Below, in pieces: positions 14,401 to 27,185 of a stretch of DNA of 64,000 nucleotides. The position numbers and the translations under genes were made by a program. Under the pieces are notes generated by a model. That model had not been told where the DNA came from, did no database searches, and saw nothing but the letters and a program-made list of their open reading frames with translations. Origin of the DNA: Phalacrocorax aristotelis (lineage: Eukaryota; Chordata; Aves; Suliformes; Phalacrocoracidae). Numbering within the stretch: position 1 is the first letter of the stretch; each line of letters starts with the position of its first letter. The DNA lies in contig NC_134279.1 in NCBI RefSeq assembly GCF_949628215.1, forward strand, positions 83,261,517-83,325,516, read 5' to 3'.

Positions 14401-17020
14401 ATGCTCCCTGACACTGTTTAATTTACTAGTCTGGTTGTAGCCTTTGTATATCAGCAGGACCTGATACTCTCTGGTGGGACACATGACTGCTGTGATAAAT
14501 AGTGACTGAGGTGAAGCAAAGTCAAAGGATGTGGAGAGTTGCCTTGTTGTGCCGTGGTGAGTGTTTGGACTTGTCTTCTGTTTCGTGATAGATTCATTCA
14601 GGCACTGGAATTACAAGGGAGGGGGGGAAAGCAACCGCTGTCTATTCTCAGTATTGACACAGATGTATTTCTTAGTCATGAACTGGCGGAGGCAATATTA
14701 GCATGCATCTCTTCTTGAGGAAAAATTACCACTTTTGTGGGCTTTTTGTTTCTTGGGTCAGGCCTTTGGCTGGTCTGAATCAGAAGAGTGTTGCCAATGC
14801 CAGGAAATTGTTCTCGTTTCGACTAGTTGGGATTGTGGCCAAGGACGTGCAGTTGCTCCCAGTTTGCTTGTGCTGCTGAGTGGTTGTAAGGAGCAGCTTT
14901 GGGGCTGTATTTCAAGTGCTATAGGTGTTACAAAATAAAAAAATAAAATATTGGCTCACAGTGTCTTCTCTCTGGAGCCTCCAGACTCTGATTTCATTAG
15001 AGACAGTGGGGAAAAAGTGTATATGTCTTTAGGTAAGACATACAGAGAAAGGTCGTGTTCAAAGGACATAGTACTGGTGGCTAACCTGGGACTTGCAGCT
15101 TCTCACCTCCGACTCTAGTGGGGTTCAAGCCTGGCAACCCTTACCTAGCAGGAGCTCTGAACACAACCTTGCCCCGTTTCCTAGTGAGGACATGCCTGGT
15201 ACTGTGCCGGGGGCTGCTGCCTGCTGCAACATCTACTTCTCCTCTCTGTCTCAGCAGAGCAGCCAACAACTTGGGGCACAGCACCTCCTCTCCTCTAAGG
15301 CAGAACCTGAGGTGGGAGACTCTGAAGGGAAACAGGGTTTTTTCAGCTCCACCTTTTCAGTTTGTCAGGGTTTTGTTCCTCTCCAAAGGATGACCCTGGA
15401 GCCCTTGCTGTTACTGGGGAAGCACCTGGATCTACAGGACATGTAGGAACTTAGCTGGTGTTGAAAGCAATGTACCTTATGCACATTACTTTAGGTTTCT
15501 GGTACCTGATTCTCTACGACTGAAATCAGTGAGAAGTGCAGGCACAGGCTCAGGCCCTTGAAATATATAAAGGTTACAGGAATGAGTCTAAAAGAAAGCC
15601 TAAAATAGATGACTAGATAATTTCTGACAGTTAATGACCTACTAGAAGATCTGAGAGCTTAAGGGCTCTTCACCTAGGAACTCATTAAATGCCAGATCCA
15701 TTTGCTGTCATTACTGCTATTCCTATTTTTGGATATGTAGAAACATTCAGAAAAACAAAGACTTTTCTGAAGTGTTGCTGAAGTTGGAGGCATAGCTGCA
15801 CATTGCTGTCTGCGCACCGAGGCTGATCAAGGCCTCACTCACATCAGGACCAACAGGTTTATCCTGAGAAGCTTTGGTAGGGTCTATTCTGACTGGATAC
15901 TGATCTGAGATGAACATCTGGTCCTAGGGCACAAAGGAAAACATAGCAGGACTTCTATTTTCAACTTTCCTCCAGTTTAGACCTCTAATTCTGAGGTGCC
16001 ATTGTGGGCCATGAAACCTCTGATTTATTTTCAACAAGATTTCACATATTTTAGTGAAAAAAAGGTATACAGCTCTTAATTTCTTCTGCAGATGATACAT
16101 GCAGACCAAATACATTTGTCGGATATTTTCCTTTGTCTCAGATAGCTAAGATTAAGGAAAGAACACTGGTATTTGGAAGCGTAACAATTAAGCTCTAACT
16201 TTCCTATTCTGTATGTAATTTTCATACCATTACAAATACTCAGATTTCAGATATGCAGTACCATAACAGGAACAACACTCACAATTACTATTTCCTGAAT
16301 AGGGGCATAGATATTAAGCTGTTATAGTGTCTGCAGGGTCTTGCTTGCCTGTGTTAACACAGCAGTTTCAAACAGACTTTCTTCTGAATCTCCTCTGCCA
16401 TCACCGACACAATGGTCTAACTGTCCTTGACTTAAAGGGGTTACACTAGTGTGAATCCGAACTGACCTGGAGTAAGATGGAGTTGCTTTGGTTTCATGCT
16501 AAGACAGGAGAACGCAACGCCATTGGCAAGCTTCTGTGGTCTAGGGCAATTTACTGCTGGTTAAATGGCTAATGGGGGTGAAAGTTGGGACCCTGTTTCA
16601 ATTATATTTACGATGGAGGAAAAGTGCTGCTTGCCAGTGGCAGGAGATCCTTTCCAGACCTACATTCCCAGGGCAGGAGAATTTCCCTGTTCTCTGTGGA
16701 GCTATGCCAGGATGAAATGGTGAATTCAGGCTCCAGGACCTGTGTTTTGTAACTGTGATACTCTTTCCTCAAGAGTGCCATTGTCTAGGGCATACAACGA
16801 GATTTGTAGAGGGAACATCCAGTGATGGAGAAGGGCTGCAACCATACATTTTGTACCACTCACCCCAGCTGATGATCTGCTCTGCTCAAAGTGGTGAATG
16901 TTGTGCGTTGGTGGATTTCTGAACGTCCAAGGAGTGAACTGAGACATAATAGTGACATTTTGCCTCATAGCTCAGCATGGCCATCCGTTTACATGGGCCT
17001 CCATGTAAATACACACCCTT

Positions 17021-17120
17021 TCCTTTGAGGAAATGAAAGGACTTGTTCAAGGTCATATAGCAGAGCTGAGAACAGACGTTAGCCTCTGGGCTCCCACCTC
17101 AAGGCGGTGGCTATCAGACC
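17021..17120 (+). repeat. MIR/CORE-type SINE relic
   Basis: GAGGAAATGAAAGGACTTGT, CAAGGTCATATAGCAGAGCT and CTCTGGGCTCCCACCTC follow the MIR core and 3' order. The match is by eye and imperfect. Confidence 0.5.
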
Positions 17121-20100
17121 TGGCCTCTGACAATGGCTTATGAGATGATTCCCCATTTCCCTTCACGAAGCCGGTCTGACTCATCTGCATTGAGCAGACA
17201 CAACTTCCTTGGTCCCATTCCCACAGCAACAAATGTCATTGGCTTTGGTTCAAAAAGGCTTCTAGGTGCTAAAGTCCTATAGCAATCATCAGGAGTTGAA
17301 GGCCAAAATGCCTTTTTGGAGCTGGGTTTCTGGCTCTGCTCTGAGAAGCTGTCTTGTTTCTGCTGGAGCTAATGTGGCTGGTGGGAGGCGCTGAAGGTTC
17401 TGAGACACTGGGTTTTTTGGTTAAAAGATAAGACTTTCTATCTGTTGTGTCTACCAGCTGCTTAACCAGGCAGCCAAACAGACTCATAGCTGTGGCTTTT
17501 CCTACTCAGTGCAACTCTGGGTCATTGAAACGAGCTTCATTGTATTTTTCTTTCCCATGTAGCTTCTCAGATGTAAAACTAATTTTACTAGTTATAGGGA
17601 GGGATCTGTCTATTAAAACTGTCTCTGCTTAATCAACAGACCTTCCCTTCTTTTTTTTTTTTTGGTCACTGTCTTAATGGGAGTGAGCTCTTAGTCTAGC
17701 AGAGTGATGGACGAACCAGGCGAGGTCAATGCGGTTTCATACGCTGTTCCTGGCACAGAGACATCTGATGCCAATGTGCAGCATGGATGTGAAGCCCTCC
17801 ATGATCCACCTCACCTTTCTCAAGGCTTCACTTCATGCCAGCAGGAAACAGGCAGCGGGTTTTGGCAGGTATGTCCTCGTACACTGATGAAACAGAATCT
17901 GAGACCAAGACAGGTTTGTTGTGTGATGTGCCTCTACAGAAAAGGAAGATTGGGTTTTAGATTTTTATTTCAAGATGACAGCCTAGTATACAAAGCTTGC
18001 CACAGATTAGGTGATGAGAAAGCACTAATAGCTTATTCTCCTCTCACTCTAAAAAAGTTTGTTTGTTTTTCTTTCTTCAGCCAGCAATGCAAATAACGGG
18101 GGCTTGAAGTTGCCTTTCCTGTGCTGGGGGAGCGATGGTTCAGCGAATGCGAGCAATGAAAAGGAAAAGGTGAGGTGACTGTAACAGTGGGAAGCAGCAG
18201 GAGCTGCTGTGCCCCAAACAGAGGTTTGGAAACCTGCCCATCTCTGACTAATATATACACAGTTATTTATTCCTCCCCAGAACCGGGACCTCCCCCAGGA
18301 GCTGCTACAGATAAGATTTGCAGGAATGCTTGGTAACTTTGCCCTGCCATCGAGCAGCCCTCGCTAGTGCTGTGAAGTCTACCCCATGTAGCACTTGGCT
18401 CAGGTTTCTTCTGGGCCCCTTGTGGCTCCCTGTTATAATTAATTTCTTTTTTACTACTTATTTTTTTCTGTTTTAAATTCAAAGTGCCTGAAATACATGA
18501 GGACTGTGTTGCAGCCTGCTGGAGAGCTGATTTTGCAGCATATTTTGAGGTGTGTTGTGAGGGTGTAGGCAGGTGCTTGCAAGGGTTGGGTGGTTGGGGA
18601 GGTTATCGAGAGCGCCAAACCTGAGAGAGGCTCATCTGTACAGTGTGCAGGGAGCAAAACCTGGAGAAAAACACCCATACAAGTGTGCCTGGATTTCATG
18701 TCAGAGGACACTGGGTCATCCCACAGAGAGGCAGGAACAAACTAATATGTGGTAGGGATGACCAGAGGACCATGACCTAGGGGCAAACCGGTTTGCTAAG
18801 CCATTGATGGTTTAGACGTTCCTAGTGGGTATCTAGAGCTGGCAGGGACCTCAAGGGACTGTCTCGAGACTGTGGCCTGAGCTAGCACTCAGCTGGCGGA
18901 GTTGGACATCCCTACCAGCCCAGCTGCAGCAACATGCGTGGGCTGCAGACGCGCCCGAGAAGCAGAATAAATCAGCCTCCGCCAAACCCTTCCTTCCTCC
19001 TTCTCTGGGTGGCTCCTCTGAACCTGCTTTTGGTGTCACGGTATGGGGCAGATAACCCCTGAGGGACTTTTGGGAAGAAGAGCTATTTCCAAAAGTACCC
19101 AAGGGATGTAGGAGCCTGATAACCCTCTGTTTCTGCTGTCTGTCAGCATTGCCTGTGCTGGAGCAGGGTGAGGAGCAGGCAGGGCTGTTCCATGTTTTGG
19201 CAATTGTCTCTCTTCTTTCTGGGCATGGTCCTTGCCTCTTGCATCTCTTATCTCATGTGTGTTTTATTTCCCCACATGGAGTACAGCTGGGGCAGGAGGT
19301 TTATAAGCAGGAAGGCATTTCCCCTCCCTGAGCATGGCTCGGGAAAGGGGGAGGGAGAGGGGAGGTGATTTTGTGGCTGACAGAGCAAGGGGATCCAACG
19401 TGCCAAGCTACATCTGTGGTTCCTGAGAAATCAATTAGCGAGGGAGGGGAGGGGTGGTTGGCAAACCATGCAGCTGAAAGGAAAACATCACAAAAATGAG
19501 ACAGAGGGATGTTTTGAAGAAGCAGCGCTGCTGGAAGATGTGAGCGAGTGGCTTTGTTTGGTAGTGGGTGCGTGTGAGAGAGGGATGCTCACCAAAAGGT
19601 TAATCAAGACCTGGTAGGGAAAGCTGGCCTAGGATCTGGGAAGCAGGCTGCTAATAAAAGAGACCGAGAGACCGCACTCATCCTGTGCTGAACAATATAA
19701 CCCAGTATCTGTGGTATGCAGTGGCAGAGGTTGGGGAAAATGCACATTTGGCATCATCGCAGCAGTTTGCACACTCCATTAGAGTTAGACAGAGTATTTA
19801 GGCTTTTTTTTTTTTTTTTTCCAGACTTCAGTTCCCTCCCTATGATCTGGAAGACTTGAATTGTTCTGTCCTACTATTTTGGAAATTTATGTGTCCAGAC
19901 ATACTTGAACAAGTATGTTTCTGATGCTTTTCAGCGTGGAAATGGAGCATATTGGCAAGGCTCTTGGATGGATGGTCAGCACAGACTGTAGCTGTAATGA
20001 GGGAACTTCCCTGCCACTAGTCCTTGCTCCTTGGACTGTGTGATTATTTTAAATTAAATAAATCTTTGGGTCCAGGTCTCTCCATTTCCAGTGAGAAACC

Positions 20101-21189
20101 TCATCCCTGGTTTGAAGGAGTTTCTATCTCCTTTCTCTTTCACCAGAAGGAAGATGTGTGTTTTCAGGATGTAAATCACTACTTCAGGAGAGGGTCTGAT
20201 GCTGACAGTGATCGTCCTCATTGAATTTCTCATCCCTCAGCCTTGCTCTGGCAGAGTTACATGGGTGGTTATGTGGAGATCTGGACCAGGGAATCAATCT
20301 GGCTGAAAACCTCACCAGTCTTGCTCACCATGTAGTTTGTGAAGTGCTGGCACTAAGGTGAAGTAGAAATATCTTACTGGGGGTCTATTGGAGATGTGAT
20401 GACCCCTAATACCAGCAGCCTATTCCAAGACCAGCTTGAAGGGACAGTAGAGCTGAGCCTGGTGCCAGAGGAGTAGACTGCACTGCTGGGGGTTGAATAT
20501 ATGACCCTTAGTCTTCCTCCTCAAGCAAAAGGGAACCGAATGCCCATTTCCCACACCCATGGCATCGGCTCAAACCAAAGGTTTGTTTCTTCCCCCTCTT
20601 TTTCTCTTTTATACCACTGCAAAGGTACCACGGGGACAAGAGGGTGCACCACCTTTGGGAGGAAGCTCCAAGGCATAGGGAGCCTGTCTGTGGTTGTGGT
20701 AGTGCATGAAGCACCTGCACTTCTGATGAGGAATGAGACTTGAGATGAGGCCGCAGGCTCCTGGGCTGGGGGCTGTGCCCTGGCAAGTGCCTTGGCTGCC
20801 TTGTGCTCTGCATGGAGGTTTGAACCCCCATCTCAAGCCTGACGATTGGGAAACCAGGCCCTCAGGGTTGAGCACTGTAATGCTTGCGTGACTTTCACGA
20901 ACAAATTTGTCTGCCACCCAGGTAGGGATGGCAGCCATGCGTACGGAAGTGTCCCCACACCTTTCTCTGTATTGTTACTCTCAAAGAAAACATCCCTCCA
21001 AGCTCCTTCCTGGTGCAGCTACCCAACTTGTAGGGTTTGTCTGGTCTGCTTGTTTTCACTATGATTTTTCTCCTCTTATTAAATTCCTCCATAATCTTTT
21101 CTAGGGTCTTTCAAACCACTGCTTTTATGGTTCCTGGGAGGTGACCCTGCTGAGAAGGGAGAACCGAGCCGACACACAGTGGGGCAGAA

Positions 21190-21360
21190 GGGTGAAAGTG
21201 TGTGCACGTGCCTGAGAGAGGGAGAGGACTTGGGAATGAGAGGTGCCGATGCTGTGATAGTGTCCCTGTGTGAGACAGAGTTCGTCTGTGGGTGTGAGAA
21301 AGGAGTATTTGGAAGTGAGCGTGCGTGGGCGTGAGGTGTGTGTGAGAGTGTGCATGCATT
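21190..21360. repeat. Degenerate GT/GA-rich stretch
   Basis: Repeated GTGTG, GTGAGAG and GAGTG units over about 170 bp, the decayed remains of a (GT)n/(GA)n microsatellite. Minus-strand frames here are His/Ser/Thr-rich because of it and are not genes. Confidence 0.7.
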
Positions 21361-23402
21361 TCCATCCCCACACTTTGAAAACCTTTTTGGAGCGCTGCAG
21401 TGATCAAACAGGCCCCAGATCCCGAAATAATCAACCCATCTTGAAAAGTTATGAAGTCTGTGGACACCTGGAGGAGATGCCTTTCCTATCTGTGTCTTGT
21501 AACACATTTTAAGCAGCTTGTGCTGGCTGCAATGAGGTGTGCTGGAGGTCAGGGCAGGTGCAGAGGAACGTCTAGGGGAGCCCAGCACCTACTGCTCACT
21601 CCATTAGCCTCCTTTTTCCAGGGCTTTCGCAGCTTCTGAGAGGGAGAAATGCCACATCTCCTCCGCCACTGCCCGTTGCGCTCCCTGAAGGCCATGGAAG
21701 AGGTACGATTAGAGACCCATGGGGTCAGGGCTGGGCTGTAGGTGACTTCACAGACTCCTGTAGAAGAGTGAAATTGTCCTAATTTTTACGTTGCTGTGAT
21801 AGGCTTTATTTTTTTTCCCCTTCCAGAGTCAACACTGTGCTCCTAAAGCCAATAAAAGTACTGCATGCTCTTTAGAGCCGTGTCCCTGGACTAAAATGCA
21901 TGGGCAGCACGTACAGCATGTAAACCCTTTTTTATCCAAAACCATATGTGTGCTGGCATCACTGCAAGGGGATCGGGCTTCTCCTCCTGTGTCAGCAGTT
22001 CTTCGCCTCGCTAGCCCCAACACGCGTTCGCAACAGGGGAGATGTGGGCTCAGGTCCCTTTTCCATCAGGAAGGGTCCAAGCCACATCTCCCACTGCGCT
22101 CTCCTACCACCTTCCTGGGGCGATGTGGGGAGGTGGCAGGTGCCTCTTTGCTCCCCCTTCCCCCCCATTTGGGGAAAGCTGTTTCACCTCGCAGCGGGGA
22201 AACACCAGATTCAGTGGGTCAGCAAGAAAGAACAAGCAAGGCTGTCTGTGTTAGCGCTTGGGGAAATTCACCTGGGAGCAGGGCGGCCGGAGATCCAGCT
22301 CCTGCTCCAAGGACTGTTTATGTGTTTTAAAATTAAACAACCTATGGTGCCGGTAACTGGAATTCAGGTCTCCCCACTCCCAGGGGAGTGCCCCGGTCCC
22401 AGGGCTGTGGAGTCATGCTCACTCTTGCCCTCTGGAGCTTCAGGTTTTGATTTTTATTTATTTATATATTTATTTTTCCTGATGAGTAGTTTCTCCAGAA
22501 AGGGGGTGTGTGAGTCCCTCTGAGCTCTGCTGTTGGGTAGGGGCACTGCCCATGGCAGGCAGGGTTTGGAGGATTTCTGCCTCCAATGTCAGCGGGAGCT
22601 GGGCTGAGGTTTCCCAGACCCAGGGAATGCTCGCTAACCTTTCAGTTGTTAACTGGGAGGGGAGTGCATGAGTTTTGCCTCCTACTCCTGCATATTATGG
22701 GCAGCTGCCGGTGCCGCGTGGTGTGTGATGTGGTAGGCGTGCGATGGAAACACCTACAGGCCAGGCTTTGGTGGTGACACGAGGGGAGGGATGATGCACT
22801 GGCCAGGCATGGCCTGCATGGACCGAGACACTTCTGAGTATGTCCTGACGCTGTGCTTTTGGGCTGGAGACCTTCACTGTAAAAACTGAGGTTTTTCATA
22901 GACCGTGATACCGCCAGGGTGACATGGCAGGTGAGCAAAGGTGTGAGAATGAAATCTTGGATGTCAGTGTCTGAAACACTCTGGATTTGGCTGTATAGAC
23001 CCTTGCAGGAGAGGGTTCTTACTGTTGATTTATCCTGGGCAAAGCTTTTGTGGTCTCCAATGGCAGCAAACCTCCAGCGATGCTGCTTGGAAAGCAGTGT
23101 GGTCTGAAGCCTGGCAGCAAAAGACACTGCAGAGCCACACACCTGAAAGCTTTGATATTGCTGGCGTTAGGGATGACGAGCAAGGAGACAGGCTCTTGCA
23201 CAGCTGCCATTGAGCTTGGTGCTCCCATGTTCCCCAGCTTTCCCTCTGGTTTTTAATAGTCTTTACAGCAGACCCCTAAATCCCACAGGAGCTGTCTCCT
23301 GCCCCTGCAAGGCACTGAGCTCCCCTCTGGAGGTGCAGAGGGTCCCCAGCTCCGGTTACGACGGCGGTCTCCCAAGTTCTAGTTCAGTCTCAAGCGTGGA
23401 GT

Positions 23403-23545
23403 CTGTGCCTGTGGGCAAATCACTTCCACCTCTCTAAGATCTGGCTGTAAAACAAGGCTAATAACACCAAATTACCTACCTGTGAGAATTAATGAGATCA
23501 TACTTGCTCAGCCCTTTGAAGGCATGAAGCATTACAGAAGCACTG
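23403..23545 (+). repeat. MIR-type SINE relic
   Basis: Matches the MIR core in order: GGGCAAATCACTTCCACCTC, CTGTAAAACAAGGCTAATAA, ATTACCTACCTGTGAGAATT, AATGAGATCATACTTGCTCA. MIR elements predate the amniote split, and such readable copies in birds often sit in constrained DNA. Confidence 0.7.
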
Positions 23546-23919
23546 GGGCATTATTACAGAGTGTGTTTTTAATATACGTCTAGTTTCACTTACAAATTGG
23601 AGTTTTGCTCCCTTTTGACTAAACGGCACTAATTAGACATGTAGGGTAGGAAATAAATGTTTCCAGTGTTACTCAGGCTGGAAACCAGTTAATTTCAGGG
23701 TTCTTTGGTTTAATTGCGTCTGAAAAGACATTGAGAAAATGTGTAATGAGCTGAGAACGCTTTAACTTTGTTTTTATTGTTCCCTAAACTCTTGCTTCTG
23801 CTAAGTCACAAAATGCCAGTAAAATAGTGGAGAACTGGACTTGGAGCCCTTTTTTTTTTAGTATGTCAAGGTAAAATAATTCCTACTTATTCAGTTTAAT
23901 GTAGCACTCCTCCTCCATA

Positions 23920-24015
23920 AATCTCTGAGCACTTCACAAAAGCGGGTGCAGCGTTACCCTCATTTTACAAAGTCGGAAACATAAAGCAGAAGGAGGTTGT
24001 GGGATCTGCCCAGGG
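23920..24015 (+). repeat. MIR/CORE-type SINE relic
   Basis: CTCTGAGCACTTCACAAAAG followed by CCCTCATTTTACAAAGTCGG, AAACATAAAGCAGAAGG and GGGATCTGCCCAGGGTCAAG matches the ancient core-SINE arrangement. Confidence 0.5.
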
Positions 24016-24019
24016 TCAA

Positions 24020-24290
24020 GTAAATTAGGCCTTGTCTATGTGAGAAACATGTGCCAATTTAGTAAAACAGGTGGAAAACACACTGTGGACACTTACCTCA
24101 TTTTCAGAGTGGCTTTTCTTGTTTTCACATTAGCTAATTCATATCAATTTAAGCTTGCTTTAGCTTAGTGGATTTAAAGCAAAGTCTTCCCATAGCTTGT
24201 TGGGCTGTGTTGGCTAAGCTGGACCAAACTCACACCCTAACTTGGGCTGGTGTCTGTATACAAGTTCTTAGTAGTAGCGAGGAGATACGG
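24020..24290 (+). repeat. Possible old hAT-type DNA transposon relic
   Basis: Starts TAGGCCTTGTCTATGTGAGA and contains a series of GTTTAGCT-like blocks, resembling non-autonomous hAT-like repeats of turtles, crocodiles and birds that begin with a GGCCTTGTCTACAC-type end. The inverted end is not clear. Tentative. Confidence 0.35.
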
Positions 24291-26272
24291 GATGCCTCAG
24301 GCCCAGCACAGCTCGTATCTCCCACTTATGGGGAATCCTCTTCCTTGACAGGTTTAGATTAGGTGTCCCCAGCAAAGAAGAAGCCACACTGGGATGTCCC
24401 CTGAGCACGTTTGGATCGATGAGCATCGTCAGGAAATGCAAAGTCAATGAAGGCACTGTAGGATTTTATTAATATAGCAGACAGCAGAAGCACCACTTAT
24501 ATTTCAGTCACATGTCAGATGCCTGAGTTCCTGGTTTAGGCAGAAGGTTTTGGATTTAATCCTGTTTCTCCTTGTGGTCTCACACATTTGCTGTCACTCA
24601 CTGCAGCTCACCTGGGAAAGCTCAGGATGGGCACGTCGCTGCGTGCCGTCCCAAGGTCTGTGTGTCCACATGGGCAGTCAGGCAACACAGAGCTGATGTG
24701 GTTCAGCTGTCAATAAAAGTAACAAAATTATTAATAGTGGAAAAAGGAAACAATGCTGACAACTTGAAAAACAGGAGTTCCTCCATTGTTGTTTCCCTGC
24801 CAAGTGTAGAATTATCCACGTGTCTTTTTATTTTCAAGTAAAACAAAACAAAATAATCCTTCACAAATCTGAAATTGAATTTAAAGAGAACGAAAGTGAG
24901 GATGTTCTCCTCCACCCTCATTTCTCTTCAGCTCCCTTATTCTCTGAAGAGTTTTAATGAGGAATAATTGTGTCTGATTTTGCAGGTATGTTGTAATCAA
25001 GGACGTGAGCTTTCTCTACCCCGAGAGGAGCCCTACAAAAAAAAAATGCTAGCAAGTAATTTCCCCAAAAACTCTGGCTCATGATCATAACTTGCATATT
25101 TTGAGGGAATATGGTCTCATGTCTTGCTGTGAATCTTCTGTTAAAAACTTAATTGCAGAAAATCAGCTGTACAAATGTGTGCTGCATTTGTGCAGGACTC
25201 AGCGCAGCAATGGCTTGCTCAGCGGCTGCGCATTGTAGGTGTTACGATAAAGCGTTACCTGGATTATGTACGTTCATTTTTGAGAAAAAATAGAAAGAAT
25301 GCACTGGGGCTGAACTAAGTTCGTTATGATTTGGGGTGCCTTTTTCATACGGTGGGTGTTTGGAAGGACGTGGGCAGGCAATTTCTGAGAACCTGTGATG
25401 GGGCACACGTGGGACTCACACGTCCATGCCTGGGAATGGGATGCGCCTCTGTTTTAGGGATCAGGAACAAGGCTTTTCCAGAGAATAAGAGTCAGGTCTT
25501 CACCCTACAGTGACTACACACAGGGCAAGGGATTCCTTGGAAGCACCTGTAAGTCTAAGGGCCTTAAGTTAGGTGAAGCGTGGTAGGGAGGTGTCTGGGT
25601 TTTTGGTGGTTTTTTTGTTTGTTTGATTTAAATGGGGCACTACATAAAAGCAATGGAGTACATTGCAAAATCACAAGGAAGTCAGACCAAGAAAAGCTGT
25701 CCATCCTAAGCACTGAAAACGATTCCTGGGTCCGGATGTGGTGGTGTGGTATTCAGTGGCTTTCTGTTTTCCGGTAACCTTAGAAACAGCCATGACGAAA
25801 GAGATTGTGGAAAGAAATTTCTTTGCTTTCCCACCCCTTCATCCCTGGGGAATATAATAAGGAAACCCCAAGCTCCACAGTCAGGTGGGCTCTTTGGGAA
25901 TGTGCCTGAACAACAGCAGCATTAGGAGACTTATGGTTTGGTTCAAGGAAGCTTTGGGGTAAAAATTGTGCCCTAGTCGGGGGGTGGACATTGTGCTTGA
26001 AACTGGCTGTGGGCAGGAAGCATCAGAGAGCAATGGCCATTCTCTTAAGATTCTAGAAAGATTTAGAAACTCATTGAATCTGATTGTTGGACAGATTTGG
26101 AACTTACCGGGCGCTGGTCGAGAAGATGATTAGGATGGCTGTGGCAAGCATAAAGAAGGGAAGATTTTAGGCTAACTTACTGAATTTGGAGACCCAGAAG
26201 ACCTGGGGTGTATGTCCAGCTCTCCATAGAGTTGCTCTGTGACCAGAGCATGTTTCTTACCTGTGGAGAGGG
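24291..26272. other. Unique non-coding DNA left of the CR1/ERV
   Basis: No recognisable exon, repeat or RNA gene. Confidence 0.55.
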
Positions 26273-26550
26273 ATCATAGAATCATAGAATAACGTAAAGG
26301 CTTCAGTTGGAAGGGACCTTAAAGATCATCCAGTTCCAACCCCCTGCCATGGGCAGGGACACCTTCCACCAGATCAGGTTGCTCAAAGCCCTGTCCAACA
26401 TGGCCTTGAACACTTCCAGGGATGGGGCATCCACAACTTCCCTGGGCAATCTGTTCCGGTGTCTCACCAGCCTCACAGTAAAGAGTATCTAATATAAATC
26501 TAACCTCTTTCAGTTTAAAGCCATTATACCTCATCCTATCACCGCACTCC
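26273..26550 (-). mobile_element. CR1 LINE 3' fragment, cut off at the ERV
   Basis: Begins at its 3' end with tandem octamers (ATCATAGAATCATAGAAT at 26273-26290) and continues through the standard CR1 3' UTR on the minus strand, including the TTGGAAGGGACCTTAAAGATCATC and GTTGCTCAAAGCCCTGTCCAACATGG-type blocks. It stops at the ERV junction. Sequence beyond the ERV (33284 on) does not continue the CR1, so this copy's own 5' truncation lay within a few bases of the integration site. Confidence 0.9.
26546..26550. other. Target-site duplication, left copy (ACTCC)
   Basis: The five bases directly left of the LTR terminus are ACTCC, repeated exactly at 33279-33283. A sixth base does not match. A 5-bp duplication fits retroviral integrase chemistry. 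Confidence 0.85.
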
Positions 26551-27185
26551 TGTTGCATTAATAGTAGGAGTGTGAGGAGTGGCTGGGAGAGACCCTCCCG
26601 TTGAGTCACGAGGTTCAGACAGGACCCCCCTTGTCTTCTAAACTCCTCCTCCGAGAGGAGTCTAAGTGCGGCTAAGTCCAGTCTTAGTCACAGACTTGGT
26701 CAATGGTTTATTTTCTAAGGATTGTAGATGTAACCACCCATCAGAGTATTTATTGTTAGTAACTACTTTGGCAGATGGCCAGGCTGGTCACTTTCAATGA
26801 GAACGATCACGGCTAGATTAATGAATAGTACGATTTATTAAAGCAACAGATACAGAGGCTCTTTGGATTACTGGTGATAAATTTGCTGGCCACAAGGCAC
26901 ACAGAAATACCAAGGATATAAGTAACAGTGCTTGGCTACAAGTGCGTTAAAAAAAAAATAATAATAATGAAGCGACTCTAATGCATTTAAGGAGATTTAA
27001 GGTGACTCTATACAGGGGTTTCTAGCTTTCCCGGGGAAACTCTTGGTGTAACCAGGCATTCCAATCTTACCCAAAGGCATCCCAGTGGGGGGAAGAGAGG
27101 TTCAGCTCATCGACTGCTCCCAGAACTCAGAGTGGTACCCGATGGTGTCTTCCCTAAGTTTCTCTGAAAGTATTTTGGGGGCAGT

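Larger units (their letters stand above)
9384..23402. other. Unique non-coding DNA, no gene seen
   Basis: Apart from the MIR-like piece at 17021, the GT-rich stretch at 21190 and the candidate element at 11350, nothing is recognised. The frames at 21079-21588 (minus) and 21948-22523 (plus) are the longest. Both are low-complexity or anonymous and show no domain. T- and A-runs occur at 9929, 12900, 13989, 17650 and 19805. Confidence 0.55.

Noticed and set aside
21079-21588. 169-codon minus-strand frame
   Set aside because: Its centre is His/Thr/Ser-rich because of a GT/GA-rich stretch. No domain, and overlapping frames of similar length in the same DNA.
21948-22523. 191-codon plus-strand frame
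   Set aside because: No domain or signal, ends in a run encoded by TTTATTTA repeats, and overlaps other equally anonymous frames.
22642-23142. 166-codon minus-strand frame
   Set aside because: Anonymous, overlapped by several similar plus-strand frames, no domain.
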